DNA of 64,000 nt from an uncultured Pelagibacteraceae bacterium (lineage in GTDB: Bacteria; Pseudomonadota; Alphaproteobacteria; Pelagibacterales; Pelagibacteraceae), in contig CACKFY010000004.1 in NCBI GenBank assembly GCA_902599495.1, positions 23,970 through 87,969 of the forward strand. The letters are read 5' to 3'. Shown here piece after piece: positions 32,693 through 41,723 of the stretch. The translations under genes and the position numbers were made by a program. Position 1 is the first letter of the stretch, and each line of letters starts with the position of its first letter. The notes under the pieces are model-generated. The model did not search any database, was not told where the DNA came from, and worked only from the letters and a program-made list of their open reading frames with translations.

Positions 32693-33749
32693 TGTTTACC
32701 AATCTGTTATTTTGATCAAAATATAAAAACTCATCCGTGTTCATATATAGTTTAGTATCTTCTCCAACATTTTTTTGCTGGGTGCCATTAGACAATGAAA
32801 CCCAGTTTAAATTTCCGTTAGTAAAGTGTATTAAGCTTTCTGATCCACTAAGTTCAGAAATTTGAACTTTGCCGTTAATCTCGACCGAATTATTTCCCTC
32901 TTTATAAGTAGTAATATTATGGGGTCTTATACCTATTTTATAAGTACCGTCTTTAATTTTTGCTGATGATTTCCATTGAACATTATTATCTGTAAATTTA
33001 CAATTATCTCCTCTTTTTGTGATTTCAGCTATATTCATTGGAGGATCACTAAAAACTTTAGCTGAAATTAAATTTTCAGGTTTATTATAAACCTCTAGAG
33101 TTTTACCATACTGGATAACTTTGCCTTCTAATAATGTTGCTGTATTTCCACCTATCATTAATGCATCTGATGGCTCTGTTGTTGCATAAACAACAATACA
33201 ATCTCTATCTTCAAATAATTTTGGCAGTTCTTCTCGTAACTCCTCTCTTAGTTTAAAATCTAAATTGGCCAAAGGCTCATCTAATAAAATTAAATCTGAG
33301 TCTTTTACTAATGCCCTTGCTAAAGCAGTTCTTTGTTGTTGTCCGCCTGATAATTCGTCAGGTTTTTTATTTAACATTGCTGATAATTTTAAAAGTTCAG
33401 CCACCTTTCCTACTCTTTGTTTGATCTCATCATCTTTCACTCCCGTTATTGCTAAGGGAGAAGCAATATTTTCATAAACCGTATAATTTGGATAATTAAT
33501 AAATTGCTGGTAAACCATAGAGCAATTTCTTTTTTGTACTTTCATACCTGTAACATTTTTTCCATCAAACCATATCTCACCTGAGGTTGGTTTATCCAAC
33601 CCTGCCATTATTTGCATTAAAGTTGTCTTCCCAGCTAGTGTGGAACCGAGCAGTACATTTATTGTATTTTTTTCTAATTTAAGACTTGTAGGATGAATAT
33701 GAGTGTCTATTCCAACTTTTTTTTCTACATTTTTTAATTCTAGACTCAT
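32685..33749 (-). CDS. glpS: Glycerol ABC transporter, ATP-binding protein with altered H-loop
   Basis: A 354-aa sugar-type ATPase. The signature [15 protein letters not shown] near residue 134 and Walker B LILLDEPLANLD near 155 are normal; Walker A is the minimal form GSTLAGKTT near 35, and the switch region reads VVYATTEPSDAL, where the usual VTHDQ histidine is Thr. So this subunit should contribute the signature to the site formed with GlpT, while its own site is probably inactive. A TOBE-type C-terminal domain follows. Confidence 0.87.
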   Translation of the reverse strand: MSLELKNVEKKVGIDTHIHPTSLKLEKNTINVLLGSTLAGKTTLMQIMAGLDKPTSGEIWFDGKNVTGMKVQKRNCSMVYQQFINYPNYTVYENIASPLAITGVKDDEIKQRVGKVAELLKLSAMLNKKPDELSGGQQQRTALARALVKDSDLILLDEPLANLDFKLREELREELPKLFEDRDCIVVYATTEPSDALMIGGNTATLLEGKVIQYGKTLEVYNKPENLISAKVFSDPPMNIAEITKRGDNCKFTDNNVQWKSSAKIKDGTYKIGIRPHNITTYKEGNNSVEINGKVQISELSGSESLIHFTNGNLNWVSLSNGTQQKNVGEDTKLYMNTDEFLYFDQNNRLVNNG

Positions 33750-33770
33750 AATTTAAAATTTAGTTTTAAA

Positions 33771-33797
33771 AAAAGGGGGCAGCTAGTGCCCCCTTTT
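33771..33797 (-). terminator. Intra-operon terminator/attenuator after glpV
   Basis: On the minus strand a 10-bp perfect stem (AAAAGGGGGC / GCCCCCTTTT), 7-nt loop ACTAGCT and a U-run (TTTTTTT). It lies between the binding-protein gene and glpS, so it should lower expression of the transporter core relative to GlpV. Confidence 0.85.
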
Positions 33798-33817
33798 CAA
33801 TTTAGATTAACCTCTTA

Positions 33818-35533
33818 CTATTTCCAAGCTTTTGCGTATGGAACAGTTTTTCCTTGAGGTTTCTCATCACGTTTAGCTTTTGGTGAACCTTTCTTATTTA
33901 ACCAATAAGAAGCTTCTCTTGGTTTATTAAGTCTTGGTCCACATCCACCGTATGCATTGCTACCTTTGTCAGCAGCTTCCATACGAGACATAACTAAGTC
34001 CATCTCTTCTGCAAGACGATCCATAGCTTGTTGTGGAGTAAACGCACCTGAGTTTACATCTCCAATTTGTTGCCACCAGATTTGTGCTAGTTTCGGATAA
34101 TCCGGAACGTTTACACCTGTTGGTGACCAAATATTTCTGTTGTTTGATCTGTAGAACTCAACAAGTCCGCCTAAATCACCTGCTCTTTCTGTAAATGATT
34201 TATGATCGATTGAACTATCTCTTATAATAGTTAAACCAACGTGACTTTTCTTAAGGTCTACTGTTTTTGATACAACGAATTGAGCGTACAACCATGCAGC
34301 TTTTCTATTTTTAACTGGTGTAGACTTAAATAAAGTCCATGATCCAGCATCTTGATATCCAAGCTTCATGCCTTCTTCCCAATAAGGTCCTTTTGGTGAT
34401 GGACCCATTCTCCATAACGGCTTACCGTTAGCATCAACAACTTTATTGTTAGGATTTTTTCCTACTAAAGAAGCTGTGAACGCTGTGTACCAGAAAATTT
34501 GCTGAGCAACGTTTCCAGAAGATAGTGACGGTAAAGACTGATAGAAGTCCATAGCCGCAGCACCTGGAGGAGCGTAATTTCTTAACCACTCATCCCATTT
34601 TCTGATTGCGTATACAGCAGCAGGACCATTTGCAGCTCCTCCTCTTGTTACTGAAGCTCCAACAGGGTTACAAGAACCTTTTTCCATTCTTATTCCCCAC
34701 TCGTCCACTGGTATTCCATTAGGTTTTCCAACATCACCTGCTCCAGCCATTGATAACCACGCGTCAGTCATTCTCCAACCTAAGTCAGGAGCTCTTTTAC
34801 CGTAGTCCATGTGACCGTAAATTCTAACACCATCAATATTTTTCACATCTTCTGAGAAATATTTAGCGATGTCTTCATAAGCAGACCAATTTAATGGTAC
34901 ACCTAAATCGTATCCGTATTTGGCTTTAAAACCTTTTTTGATTTCAGGTCTGTCAAACCAATCTTTTCTAAACCAATAAAGGTTAGCAAATTGTTGGTCA
35001 GGCATTTGATATAAGTCGCCATCTGGACCTGTAGTAAACTGTTTACCAATGAAATCATCTAAGTCTAAAGTTGGTAAAGTAACATCTTTACCTTCTCCAG
35101 CCATCCATTTCGTTAGGTTTACAGCTTGTTGCATTCTAGCGTGAGTACCAATCAAATCTGAGTCATTGATATAAGCATCGTAAATACTTACGTTAGTTTG
35201 CATTTGAGTTTGTACAGCCATTACTACGTCACCTTCACCTAGTAACTGGTGATTAACTTTAATCCCAGTGATTTCCTCAAAAGCTTTTGTTAGAACTTTT
35301 GACTCATACTCGTGAGTAGGTATAGTTTCAGACAATACTTTGATAGACATTCCTTTGAATGGCTTCGCAGCATCTTGGAACCATTTTAGTTCTTTTATTC
35401 TTTCTTTTTCAGAAAGTGTTGAAAGACTAAACTCACCAGTAGCCCACTTCTTAATCGCGTCAGCGCTTGCAGAAGAAGCTAAAAGAGAAAGTGAAACAGC
35501 AACAGCTATTATAGTTTTCAATGTTTTAAACAT
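33818..35533 (-). CDS. glpV: Glycerol ABC transporter, periplasmic binding protein
   Basis: A 571-aa secreted protein with signal peptide MFKTLKTIIAVAVSLSLLASSASA. It is far longer than usual sugar SBPs (about 400-440 aa), which is characteristic of the GlpV branch. Blocks include KVLSETIPTHEYESKVLTKAFEE, DGDLYQMPDQQFANLYWFRKDW and GGCGPRLNKPREASYW near the C-terminus. It follows glpK on the same strand at 97 bp, which leaves room for its own promoter. Captures glycerol for GlpPQST. Confidence 0.87.
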   Translation of the reverse strand: MFKTLKTIIAVAVSLSLLASSASADAIKKWATGEFSLSTLSEKERIKELKWFQDAAKPFKGMSIKVLSETIPTHEYESKVLTKAFEEITGIKVNHQLLGEGDVVMAVQTQMQTNVSIYDAYINDSDLIGTHARMQQAVNLTKWMAGEGKDVTLPTLDLDDFIGKQFTTGPDGDLYQMPDQQFANLYWFRKDWFDRPEIKKGFKAKYGYDLGVPLNWSAYEDIAKYFSEDVKNIDGVRIYGHMDYGKRAPDLGWRMTDAWLSMAGAGDVGKPNGIPVDEWGIRMEKGSCNPVGASVTRGGAANGPAAVYAIRKWDEWLRNYAPPGAAAMDFYQSLPSLSSGNVAQQIFWYTAFTASLVGKNPNNKVVDANGKPLWRMGPSPKGPYWEEGMKLGYQDAGSWTLFKSTPVKNRKAAWLYAQFVVSKTVDLKKSHVGLTIIRDSSIDHKSFTERAGDLGGLVEFYRSNNRNIWSPTGVNVPDYPKLAQIWWQQIGDVNSGAFTPQQAMDRLAEEMDLVMSRMEAADKGSNAYGGCGPRLNKPREASYWLNKKGSPKAKRDEKPQGKTVPYAKAWK

Positions 35534-35630
35534 TAATTCCCCTCTGTTGTTTGTTAATTTATTAATTGAAACAAAATAGAACTTATTTGTACAGACTTAA
35601 TTCATAAAATTTATACAACTATAAATTGAT

Positions 35631-37112
35631 TTAATTAATGAGTGCTCTTTTAATAGCTTTTGACCAGCCTAATAGGAGTGTTTTTCTGTCGCTATTTTTC
35701 ATTTTAGGAGTAAATTTTTTCTCAAGACTCCAATTTTTAGAAATATCTTTTAAAGATTTATACACTCCAATTTTTAAGCCCGCCATAAATGCTGCGCCTA
35801 ATGCTGTAGTCTCATGAACCTTGGGTCTGTAAACTTTAACGTTCACTACATCAGATAAAAATTGAGAAAACCAATTATTCATAACCATTCCCCCATCTAC
35901 TTTAACCATTCTCGGCCTTAATCCATCATGTTTCATTGCTTCAAACAAATCATGCGTTTGATAGGCAACAGACTCTATTGTAGCTCTTACGATTTCTTTG
36001 GGACCTGTATCTCTTGTTAAACCACTTAAAACACCTCTGGATTGCTGGTTCCAATAAGGTGCGCCCATACCAGTAAATGCTGGAACTAAATATACATCCC
36101 TATTATCTTTCAAAGACTTTAAAATCTTTTCTGTTTCAAAAGCTTTTCTAAAAAATTTCATTCTATCTCTTAACCACTGAACGCCAGCCCCAGCAATAAA
36201 AATAGAACCTTCCATAGCATAAGTAGTTTTGCCATTAAGTCTGTAACCAATAGTAGTGAGTAATCTATTTTTAGAATAAATCTTTTTATAACCAGTATTT
36301 AACAAAACAAAAGCACCTGTCCCGTAAGTACTTTTTAATGAACCAGGTTCAAAACAACATTGGCCTATTGAAGCAGATTGTTGATCGCCAACAACTCCAG
36401 TTATAGGAATTGATACACCGGTAATTGATGAATGTGTACGCCCGTAATCATCAGCACAATTTTTTACCTCTGGAAGGATATGTTTTTTTATTTTTAAAAT
36501 TTTAAGGATAGTTTCGTCCCACTTGTTTGTAGAAATATTAAAAATCATAGTTCTACTTGCATTAGTTGCATCAGTTGCATGAACTTGTCCTTTTGTGAGC
36601 CTCCAAATTAAAAAGCTATCAATAGTACCGAAAAGAAGTTGTTTCTTATTCATTAGTTTTCTAGCTTGTGAAATATTATCTAAAATCCATTTGATTTTTG
36701 TACCTGAAAAATAAGAGTCAATTGGTAGGCCAGTTTTATTAAAAATAAGAGTTTCTTTATTTTGTTTTTTTAATTTTTTACAATATTCTGCTTGCCTACG
36801 ATCTTGCCAGACTATAGCTTTATAAACTGTTTTACCTGTTTTTTTATCCCATAATACTGTTGTCTCTCTTTGGTTAGTAATTCCAATTGCTAAAACTTTT
36901 CCATGTAATTTTTTAGCTTTTAAAATAACATCTCTTAAAACTTTTTTTGTGGTGTTCCAAATTTCTTCTGGGCTGTGCTCTACCCATCCACTTTTCGGAA
37001 AATACTGCGTAAATTCTTTTTGAGATGAAAACACTGGTTTACCTTTTAAATCAAAAAGTATTGCTCTATTTGAAGTGGTTCCAGCATCTATAGAAATAAT
37101 AAATTTTTTCAT
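35631..37112 (-). CDS. glpK: Glycerol kinase
   Basis: Phosphorylates imported glycerol to glycerol-3-phosphate. The 493-aa FGGY kinase has DAGTTSNRAILFD near residue 7, WQDRRQ near 103, STYGTGAFVLLNTG near 266, GAPYWNQQSRGVLSG near 370 and KVDGGMVMNNWFSQFLSD near 405. The gene touches the gpsA stop by one base and precedes glpV, tying uptake and activation of glycerol together. Confidence 0.93.
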   Translation of the reverse strand: MKKFIISIDAGTTSNRAILFDLKGKPVFSSQKEFTQYFPKSGWVEHSPEEIWNTTKKVLRDVILKAKKLHGKVLAIGITNQRETTVLWDKKTGKTVYKAIVWQDRRQAEYCKKLKKQNKETLIFNKTGLPIDSYFSGTKIKWILDNISQARKLMNKKQLLFGTIDSFLIWRLTKGQVHATDATNASRTMIFNISTNKWDETILKILKIKKHILPEVKNCADDYGRTHSSITGVSIPITGVVGDQQSASIGQCCFEPGSLKSTYGTGAFVLLNTGYKKIYSKNRLLTTIGYRLNGKTTYAMEGSIFIAGAGVQWLRDRMKFFRKAFETEKILKSLKDNRDVYLVPAFTGMGAPYWNQQSRGVLSGLTRDTGPKEIVRATIESVAYQTHDLFEAMKHDGLRPRMVKVDGGMVMNNWFSQFLSDVVNVKVYRPKVHETTALGAAFMAGLKIGVYKSLKDISKNWSLEKKFTPKMKNSDRKTLLLGWSKAIKRALIN

Positions 37113-38158
37113 TATCTAAAAGCTTCCCAATTGAGTTCAAGTTTTTTATCTTCTACTATTGCATTTATCATAGCTAACATTAATGGTAATTTTTTTTTAT
37201 CAAAATCTTCATTTACCTTTTTTGCTATTTCTTTCGCTAAATCAGCTCCCTCAACCGTTACTTTTTCCATTTTCATTTTTTTAACTTTAGAGAAAGTTAA
37301 TCCTTCTCCAATATAAGATCCCATTTTTGCATTTCTTCCGCCACCAGAGCTAACATATAAATCACCTAACCCTGCTAGGCCTTTTACTGTTTCTTTTTTT
37401 CCTTTTAGGTGTTCAACGAATACTTCCATTTCATGAATAGATTGTTTTATTAGTGCTGAAGATGTATTTAAATAATTTTTTTCTCTTGCCTCATTTGAAA
37501 TATTTTTACCACATAAACCTTTAGCAGCGCCAACTGCCATAGAAAAAATATTTTTGATTGCAGCTGAAACTTCTACACCATTTAAATCATCTGAAAATGA
37601 GGTGTGATAATAACCAGTATTTAACATGTCTGCTATTTCTTTTGCAGTTTGCACATCTTCGTTAGCTATAACAACGCTACTATGAACTCTATTAGCTAAA
37701 CCAGCTGCAAGACAAGGGCCACCAACTGCAGATATATTTACTTTATTTATTCCTTTATTTGCCATTAACCTTTTTAGTTTATCAACTAATAATTCATAGT
37801 TATTATTATAAACACTTAATCCTTTGGTAAGCATAAGTAATTTTGGAATTTTTCCATCCTTATAAATTGAACTTAGTTGTTCTGATACCCATTCAATCCC
37901 CTTAGAGCTTATTGCTAAAACGATTAAATCGATTTTTTCATTTAAAATTTCCTTAAATTTTTCAAATTTATATATTTTAATTTTCTTATCTATTTTTACA
38001 TTTAATGCCGGGTGAAATTTATCTTGATTAATTAGATTATCTATAAAATTATTTTCTAGATGTGTTCCTACGATACTTACTTCGTGATTATTATCTACAC
38101 AAGGAAAAGCGAAAGCTGTACCCATTGCTCCAGCACCGATTATAACAATCTTTGACAT
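37112..38158 (-). CDS. gpsA: Glycerol-3-phosphate dehydrogenase [NAD(P)+]
   Basis: Interconverts glycerol-3-phosphate and dihydroxyacetone phosphate. The 348-aa protein has the Rossmann start IGAGAMGTAFAF (Met where most GpsA have Trp), SVVIANED, a catalytic SAAIKNIFSMAVGAAKG near residue 200 and GLGDLYVSSGGGRNAKMG near 265. It is the cytosolic soluble enzyme, not flavin-linked GlpD. Placed next to glpK and the glycerol importer, it may run in the oxidative direction here; no glpD is in the window. Confidence 0.9.
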   Translation of the reverse strand: MSKIVIIGAGAMGTAFAFPCVDNNHEVSIVGTHLENNFIDNLINQDKFHPALNVKIDKKIKIYKFEKFKEILNEKIDLIVLAISSKGIEWVSEQLSSIYKDGKIPKLLMLTKGLSVYNNNYELLVDKLKRLMANKGINKVNISAVGGPCLAAGLANRVHSSVVIANEDVQTAKEIADMLNTGYYHTSFSDDLNGVEVSAAIKNIFSMAVGAAKGLCGKNISNEAREKNYLNTSSALIKQSIHEMEVFVEHLKGKKETVKGLAGLGDLYVSSGGGRNAKMGSYIGEGLTFSKVKKMKMEKVTVEGADLAKEIAKKVNEDFDKKKLPLMLAMINAIVEDKKLELNWEAFR

Positions 38159-38160
38159 AT

Positions 38161-39573
38161 CTATTCTTTAAATAAAAGTTTTTTGAGCAAAATTAATATT
38201 GATATTAACTCAATTTTTCCAATAATCATAAATAATATTAAGAATAATTTTGTGCTATACAAAAGATCAGCAAATCTTATATCCGCTACACCATATAGCG
38301 TTGAATTGGTAGTATTTGTTAGAGTAAGAATAGATAATTTAAAGGAACTTTCAAAGCTGATGTTGTCTAAGACTAAAATACTAGACAAAATAAAAATACT
38401 TATAAAAAAAGATATAAAAATTAGGAAAGACAAATTAATAGTTTGATTGTCAATTTTTTTTTCTGAATAAAAGATTGTGTTATTAAAAATATTATTTGGT
38501 CTCACAAGTCTAATGATTTCTGCTGCAGCTGTTTTTACCAATATATAAATTCTTATAAATTTTATACCTGATGAATTGGAAATCAGCGATCCTCCCATAA
38601 TGCAAAGTAAAATGTAAATTATCGTGTTATCCACTGATTTAGTGAAAGATATTCCCGAATTACTTATACTTGTGACAATGTTGATTATAATTTCACTGAT
38701 ACTAGTGTTTTTAAAAGAGTAAAACATTGTAAGTGATAAAACTGATATTAGGATTATCAAAAATATATCTTCTTGATGAAAATTAATGAGTTTTTTTTTA
38801 TTATAGAAGTTAAATACAAAAAATATATTAAACGTTGGTATTAAAAGAGCAATAGCAAGTATATAATAATTATCTTTTAAAAATATTTGACTCAAACTAT
38901 TTGTGGGTAAAAACCCACCGTTAGAAATTATAGTCATTGAGAGATTTAAGGAGTTAAATAGTCTAGCATTTCCAATATTTAGTAAAATAAAAATTAAAAC
39001 TGTTAGTAACGAATAAACTAAAAAAATTTGAAGTATAACATTTTTAGTATTAGATTTTGAAAAAGACCCCATATTACCTGTGTGAACTAAATGGTTTAAT
39101 CTATAGTTATATTGATTATTTGAAAAAATAATTATTATAAAGACTAAAAAATATAAACCGCCAATCCATTGTGAAGAAGATCTCCATAAAATCAGTGTGG
39201 GATCTAAATATTTGATATTGTCAAAAATTGAGAAACCGGTAGCAGTAATGCCAGAAAAACTCTCAAAAATTGAGTCGACAAAAGTAATTTGATAATTGCT
39301 TAAATAATATGGCAAAGAAATAAAAATAGATGAAACAAAATAAACTAAAATAATTAAGAGTAATTGCTCGTAAAAATTAATTTTTTTTATTGAGTTTTTT
39401 CCAAAAAAATAAAAAGATGATCCTGCTACAAGTGTAATAAAGAAAGTTATGGTATAAGATTCTATATTTAAAAAATAATCAAAATAAGTTGAATAAAGAA
39501 TATTTAAAAGTGACAGCCCAGATAAAGGAAAAATAAAAAGACTTAAATAAAATAAAATTGCTTTGTAATTCAT
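38161..39573 (-). CDS. trkH: TrkH-family K+ (or Na+) uptake protein
   Basis: A 470-aa membrane protein with four repeated M1-P-M2 units. Pore loops are visible: SGITATGFS near residue 107, TIISNGGFLP near 213, TSISNSGIS near 290 and a fourth, TLTNTTNSTLYG near 428, where the filter glycine expected after Asn-Thr is not evident. It imports K+ with a regulatory TrkA, which is not found here. Located between nadK and gpsA on the same strand with gaps of 10 and 2 bp. Confidence 0.82.
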   Translation of the reverse strand: MNYKAILFYLSLFIFPLSGLSLLNILYSTYFDYFLNIESYTITFFITLVAGSSFYFFGKNSIKKINFYEQLLLIILVYFVSSIFISLPYYLSNYQITFVDSIFESFSGITATGFSIFDNIKYLDPTLILWRSSSQWIGGLYFLVFIIIIFSNNQYNYRLNHLVHTGNMGSFSKSNTKNVILQIFLVYSLLTVLIFILLNIGNARLFNSLNLSMTIISNGGFLPTNSLSQIFLKDNYYILAIALLIPTFNIFFVFNFYNKKKLINFHQEDIFLIILISVLSLTMFYSFKNTSISEIIINIVTSISNSGISFTKSVDNTIIYILLCIMGGSLISNSSGIKFIRIYILVKTAAAEIIRLVRPNNIFNNTIFYSEKKIDNQTINLSFLIFISFFISIFILSSILVLDNISFESSFKLSILTLTNTTNSTLYGVADIRFADLLYSTKLFLILFMIIGKIELISILILLKKLLFKE

Positions 39574-39583
39574 TGATATAAAA

Positions 39584-40360
39584 TTATCTTTTTGAACTTT
39601 TTTGTCTTTTTATTTCACTCTTAATTCTTTTGACTAAACTTCTGTTGTTATCAAATAATAATTTAATATTAATTTTTCTATCTCTTTTAATTGAGACGCT
39701 TCTTACATTTCGTAGCTCTATGTTGTCGGCAACAGCTGCGATTGGCCTTTTTTTTGAATTCAAATTTTTAATATTTACTATTGATTTATTTGAAATTACT
39801 TTTCCTTTCCATCTTCTAGGTCTAAACGGACTTATAGGAGTAATTGCTAACTTTCCAGAATTTAAAGATAAAATTGGTCCATGAACTGAGAGATTATATG
39901 CAGTGCTTCCAGCAGGTGTTGATACTAAAACCCCATCTCCGATAAGATTTTTAATAATTTGTTTTTTTCCAACTGAAATATTCAGCGAAGCTGTTTGTTT
40001 GCTTTGTCTAAAAATTGAAATTTCATTAATTGCTATTAAATGTTTATTTAAACCATTACCATAAGAACAGTTTACAGATAAACTGCTTATAGTAGTTTTT
40101 TTAGATTTTAAAATTTTTTGCTCTAAAAAATTTATATTAGAATTATTCATTAAGAAACCATATGAACCGCAGTTAACACCATAAAAAGGTTTGTTATATT
40201 TGTAATATTTTTTAATATTCTTAAGCATAAATCCATCTCCACCAAATACAATAATAGCTGAGGATTTTTGTGGAGAAAAATTATTAAATTTTCTGGCAAG
40301 TTTTTTTTTAAATTTTTGTGATTTTTTGTTTTTATCAAAAATAAAATGAAATTTATTCAT
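39584..40360 (-). CDS. nadK: NAD kinase
   Basis: Phosphorylates NAD to NADP. The 258-aa protein has the catalytic GGDGFML motif near residue 40 and the conserved DGVLVSTPAGSTAYNLSVHGPIL near 137. It starts only 5 nt after the 3' CCA of tRNA-Leu on the same strand, so if the two are co-transcribed the processed nadK message has practically no leader. The alternative frame ORF at 40150-40338 is a shadow. Confidence 0.9.
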   Translation of the reverse strand: MNKFHFIFDKNKKSQKFKKKLARKFNNFSPQKSSAIIVFGGDGFMLKNIKKYYKYNKPFYGVNCGSYGFLMNNSNINFLEQKILKSKKTTISSLSVNCSYGNGLNKHLIAINEISIFRQSKQTASLNISVGKKQIIKNLIGDGVLVSTPAGSTAYNLSVHGPILSLNSGKLAITPISPFRPRRWKGKVISNKSIVNIKNLNSKKRPIAAVADNIELRNVRSVSIKRDRKINIKLLFDNNRSLVKRIKSEIKRQKSSKR

Positions 40361-40365
40361 ATTAG

Positions 40366-40451
40366 TGGTGCCCTCGGCCAGACTCGAACTGGCACTCCCA
40401 AAAGGGCAAGGATTTTAAGTCCTTTGTGTCTACCAATTTCACCACGAGGGC
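40366..40451 (-). tRNA. tRNA-Leu (anticodon TAA)
   Basis: An 86-nt minus-strand cloverleaf with encoded CCA: acceptor GCCCTCG pairs with CGAGGGC, discriminator A; D arm TGGTGAAATTGGTAGACAC; anticodon stem AAGGA/TCCTT around CTTAAAA (anticodon TAA); a long class II variable arm TGCCCTTTTGGGAGT; T arm CCAGTTCGAGTCTGG. Its 5' 40 nt recur at 47312-47351 at the far end of the sugar-uptake cassette, so this gene looks like the integration site of that element. Confidence 0.95.
40412..40451 (-). repeat. Direct repeat, tRNA-side copy (5' half of tRNA-Leu)
   Basis: The 40 bases from the tRNA 5' end to the anticodon loop match 47312-47351 at 38 of 40 positions, same orientation. The two copies bracket 40452-47311. 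Likely attachment-site repeat. Confidence 0.8.
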
Positions 40452-40529
40452 TTTAGTCATAATTTGTCGATATTGTTAATATATTAATACACAAGAGTTT
40501 TAAAGAAATAAAAATAATTTATTTAAGCA

Positions 40530-41723
40530 CTACCCTTTGACACTACCAGATGTTAGGCCACTAACCAAATATTTTTCAAAATATATAAAAATAAAAAGAA
40601 CTGGTAGAGTAACAATAACGGATCCAGCCATTAAATATTGGCGAGGGGTTTCTGCATCCCCACTTAAATATTGAATAGCCCTCGATAATGTAAAAGATTT
40701 AGGGTTATCTAAAAACATCAAAGAAAAAAGAAATTCATTCCATGCAATCATAAAAACATATAAAGCAACTGATGAAATAGCTGGTAAACTTAATGGAATA
40801 ATAATTTTTAAAATAATACCAAACCAATTTTGGCCATCCATAATACCTGCGTCTTCAATTTCTTTGGGGATACTTTTAAAATAGCCTTGTAACATATAAA
40901 TAGCTACTGGAAGAGTTGTAGCTGTATAAACTATCAATAGACCAAAAATTGAGTTTCTTAAGCCCAGTTGACTAAATACAGTATACAATGGGATTACTAA
41001 AACTATAGCTGGAAACATATAAATAATTAAAATTGAAGTTGATAAAAAATTTTTACCAAAAAAATTTAACCTAGCTACTGCATAGGCTGCTGGAATTGCA
41101 AATAACAATGTAACAATAACGGTCCCGATAGAAACGGCTGAACTAATTAAAATGTATCTACTAAAATTGTAGGTTTCAAAAATTACAAAATAAGATTTAA
41201 ATAATTCTGTTAAACTTTTAGAAAAGTCTAGACTAAAATCAAGTGGATTGACTAATAAAGCAATTTGAGTTTTAAAACTTGTAACCAGCATAATATAAAA
41301 CGGAAATAAAATTACAAAAGCAAAAAAAACAATGCCAAATAAAGTGATAAAATCAAAAATAATTTTTTCGGATATAAAATCTTCGGTAAGAGATTTTGTA
41401 TTATATTTTTTTAATTTGTTAGTAAAAAATAGTATTATCAAGAAAACTCCAAATATATACCAATATGGAGATGTTTCATTAAAGTAAAAATATGAAAATG
41501 AAAATAATAATGATAATGAAAATACTTTAATTAAGTGATTAATTCTGTTTCCAATTAATACAAATAACAAAGACAAAATAATTCCATTAAAAAAAACTCC
41601 TGTGATATTGAGATTTGTAAAGTTTAAACCTTGAAGGGTAGACATGATTTTCCAAATTGACAAAATGCATGTAAGAAAAAAAGACGAAATGACTAAAAAT
41701 ATTGTTATAGATTTAAATTTCAT
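40530..41723 (-). CDS. Sugar ABC transporter permease (MalG/AglG-type) with N-terminal membrane extension
   Basis: A 397-aa permease from the ATG at 41723; the track's 41738 start is TTG. The C-terminal 270 aa are a normal six-helix MalG-type domain with EAA loop EIEDAGIMDGQNWFGIILKI near residue 290. Before it come about 120 residues with three or four added hydrophobic segments (SITIFLVISSFFLTCIL, GIILSLLFVLIGN, SPYWYIFGVFLIILFF), which ordinary MalG proteins of about 280 aa lack. It overlaps the MalF-like gene by 11 bp. Substrate is probably an alpha-glucoside. Confidence 0.8.
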   Translation of the reverse strand: MKFKSITIFLVISSFFLTCILSIWKIMSTLQGLNFTNLNITGVFFNGIILSLLFVLIGNRINHLIKVFSLSLLFSFSYFYFNETSPYWYIFGVFLIILFFTNKLKKYNTKSLTEDFISEKIIFDFITLFGIVFFAFVILFPFYIMLVTSFKTQIALLVNPLDFSLDFSKSLTELFKSYFVIFETYNFSRYILISSAVSIGTVIVTLLFAIPAAYAVARLNFFGKNFLSTSILIIYMFPAIVLVIPLYTVFSQLGLRNSIFGLLIVYTATTLPVAIYMLQGYFKSIPKEIEDAGIMDGQNWFGIILKIIIPLSLPAISSVALYVFMIAWNEFLFSLMFLDNPKSFTLSRAIQYLSGDAETPRQYLMAGSVIVTLPVLFIFIYFEKYLVSGLTSGSVKG

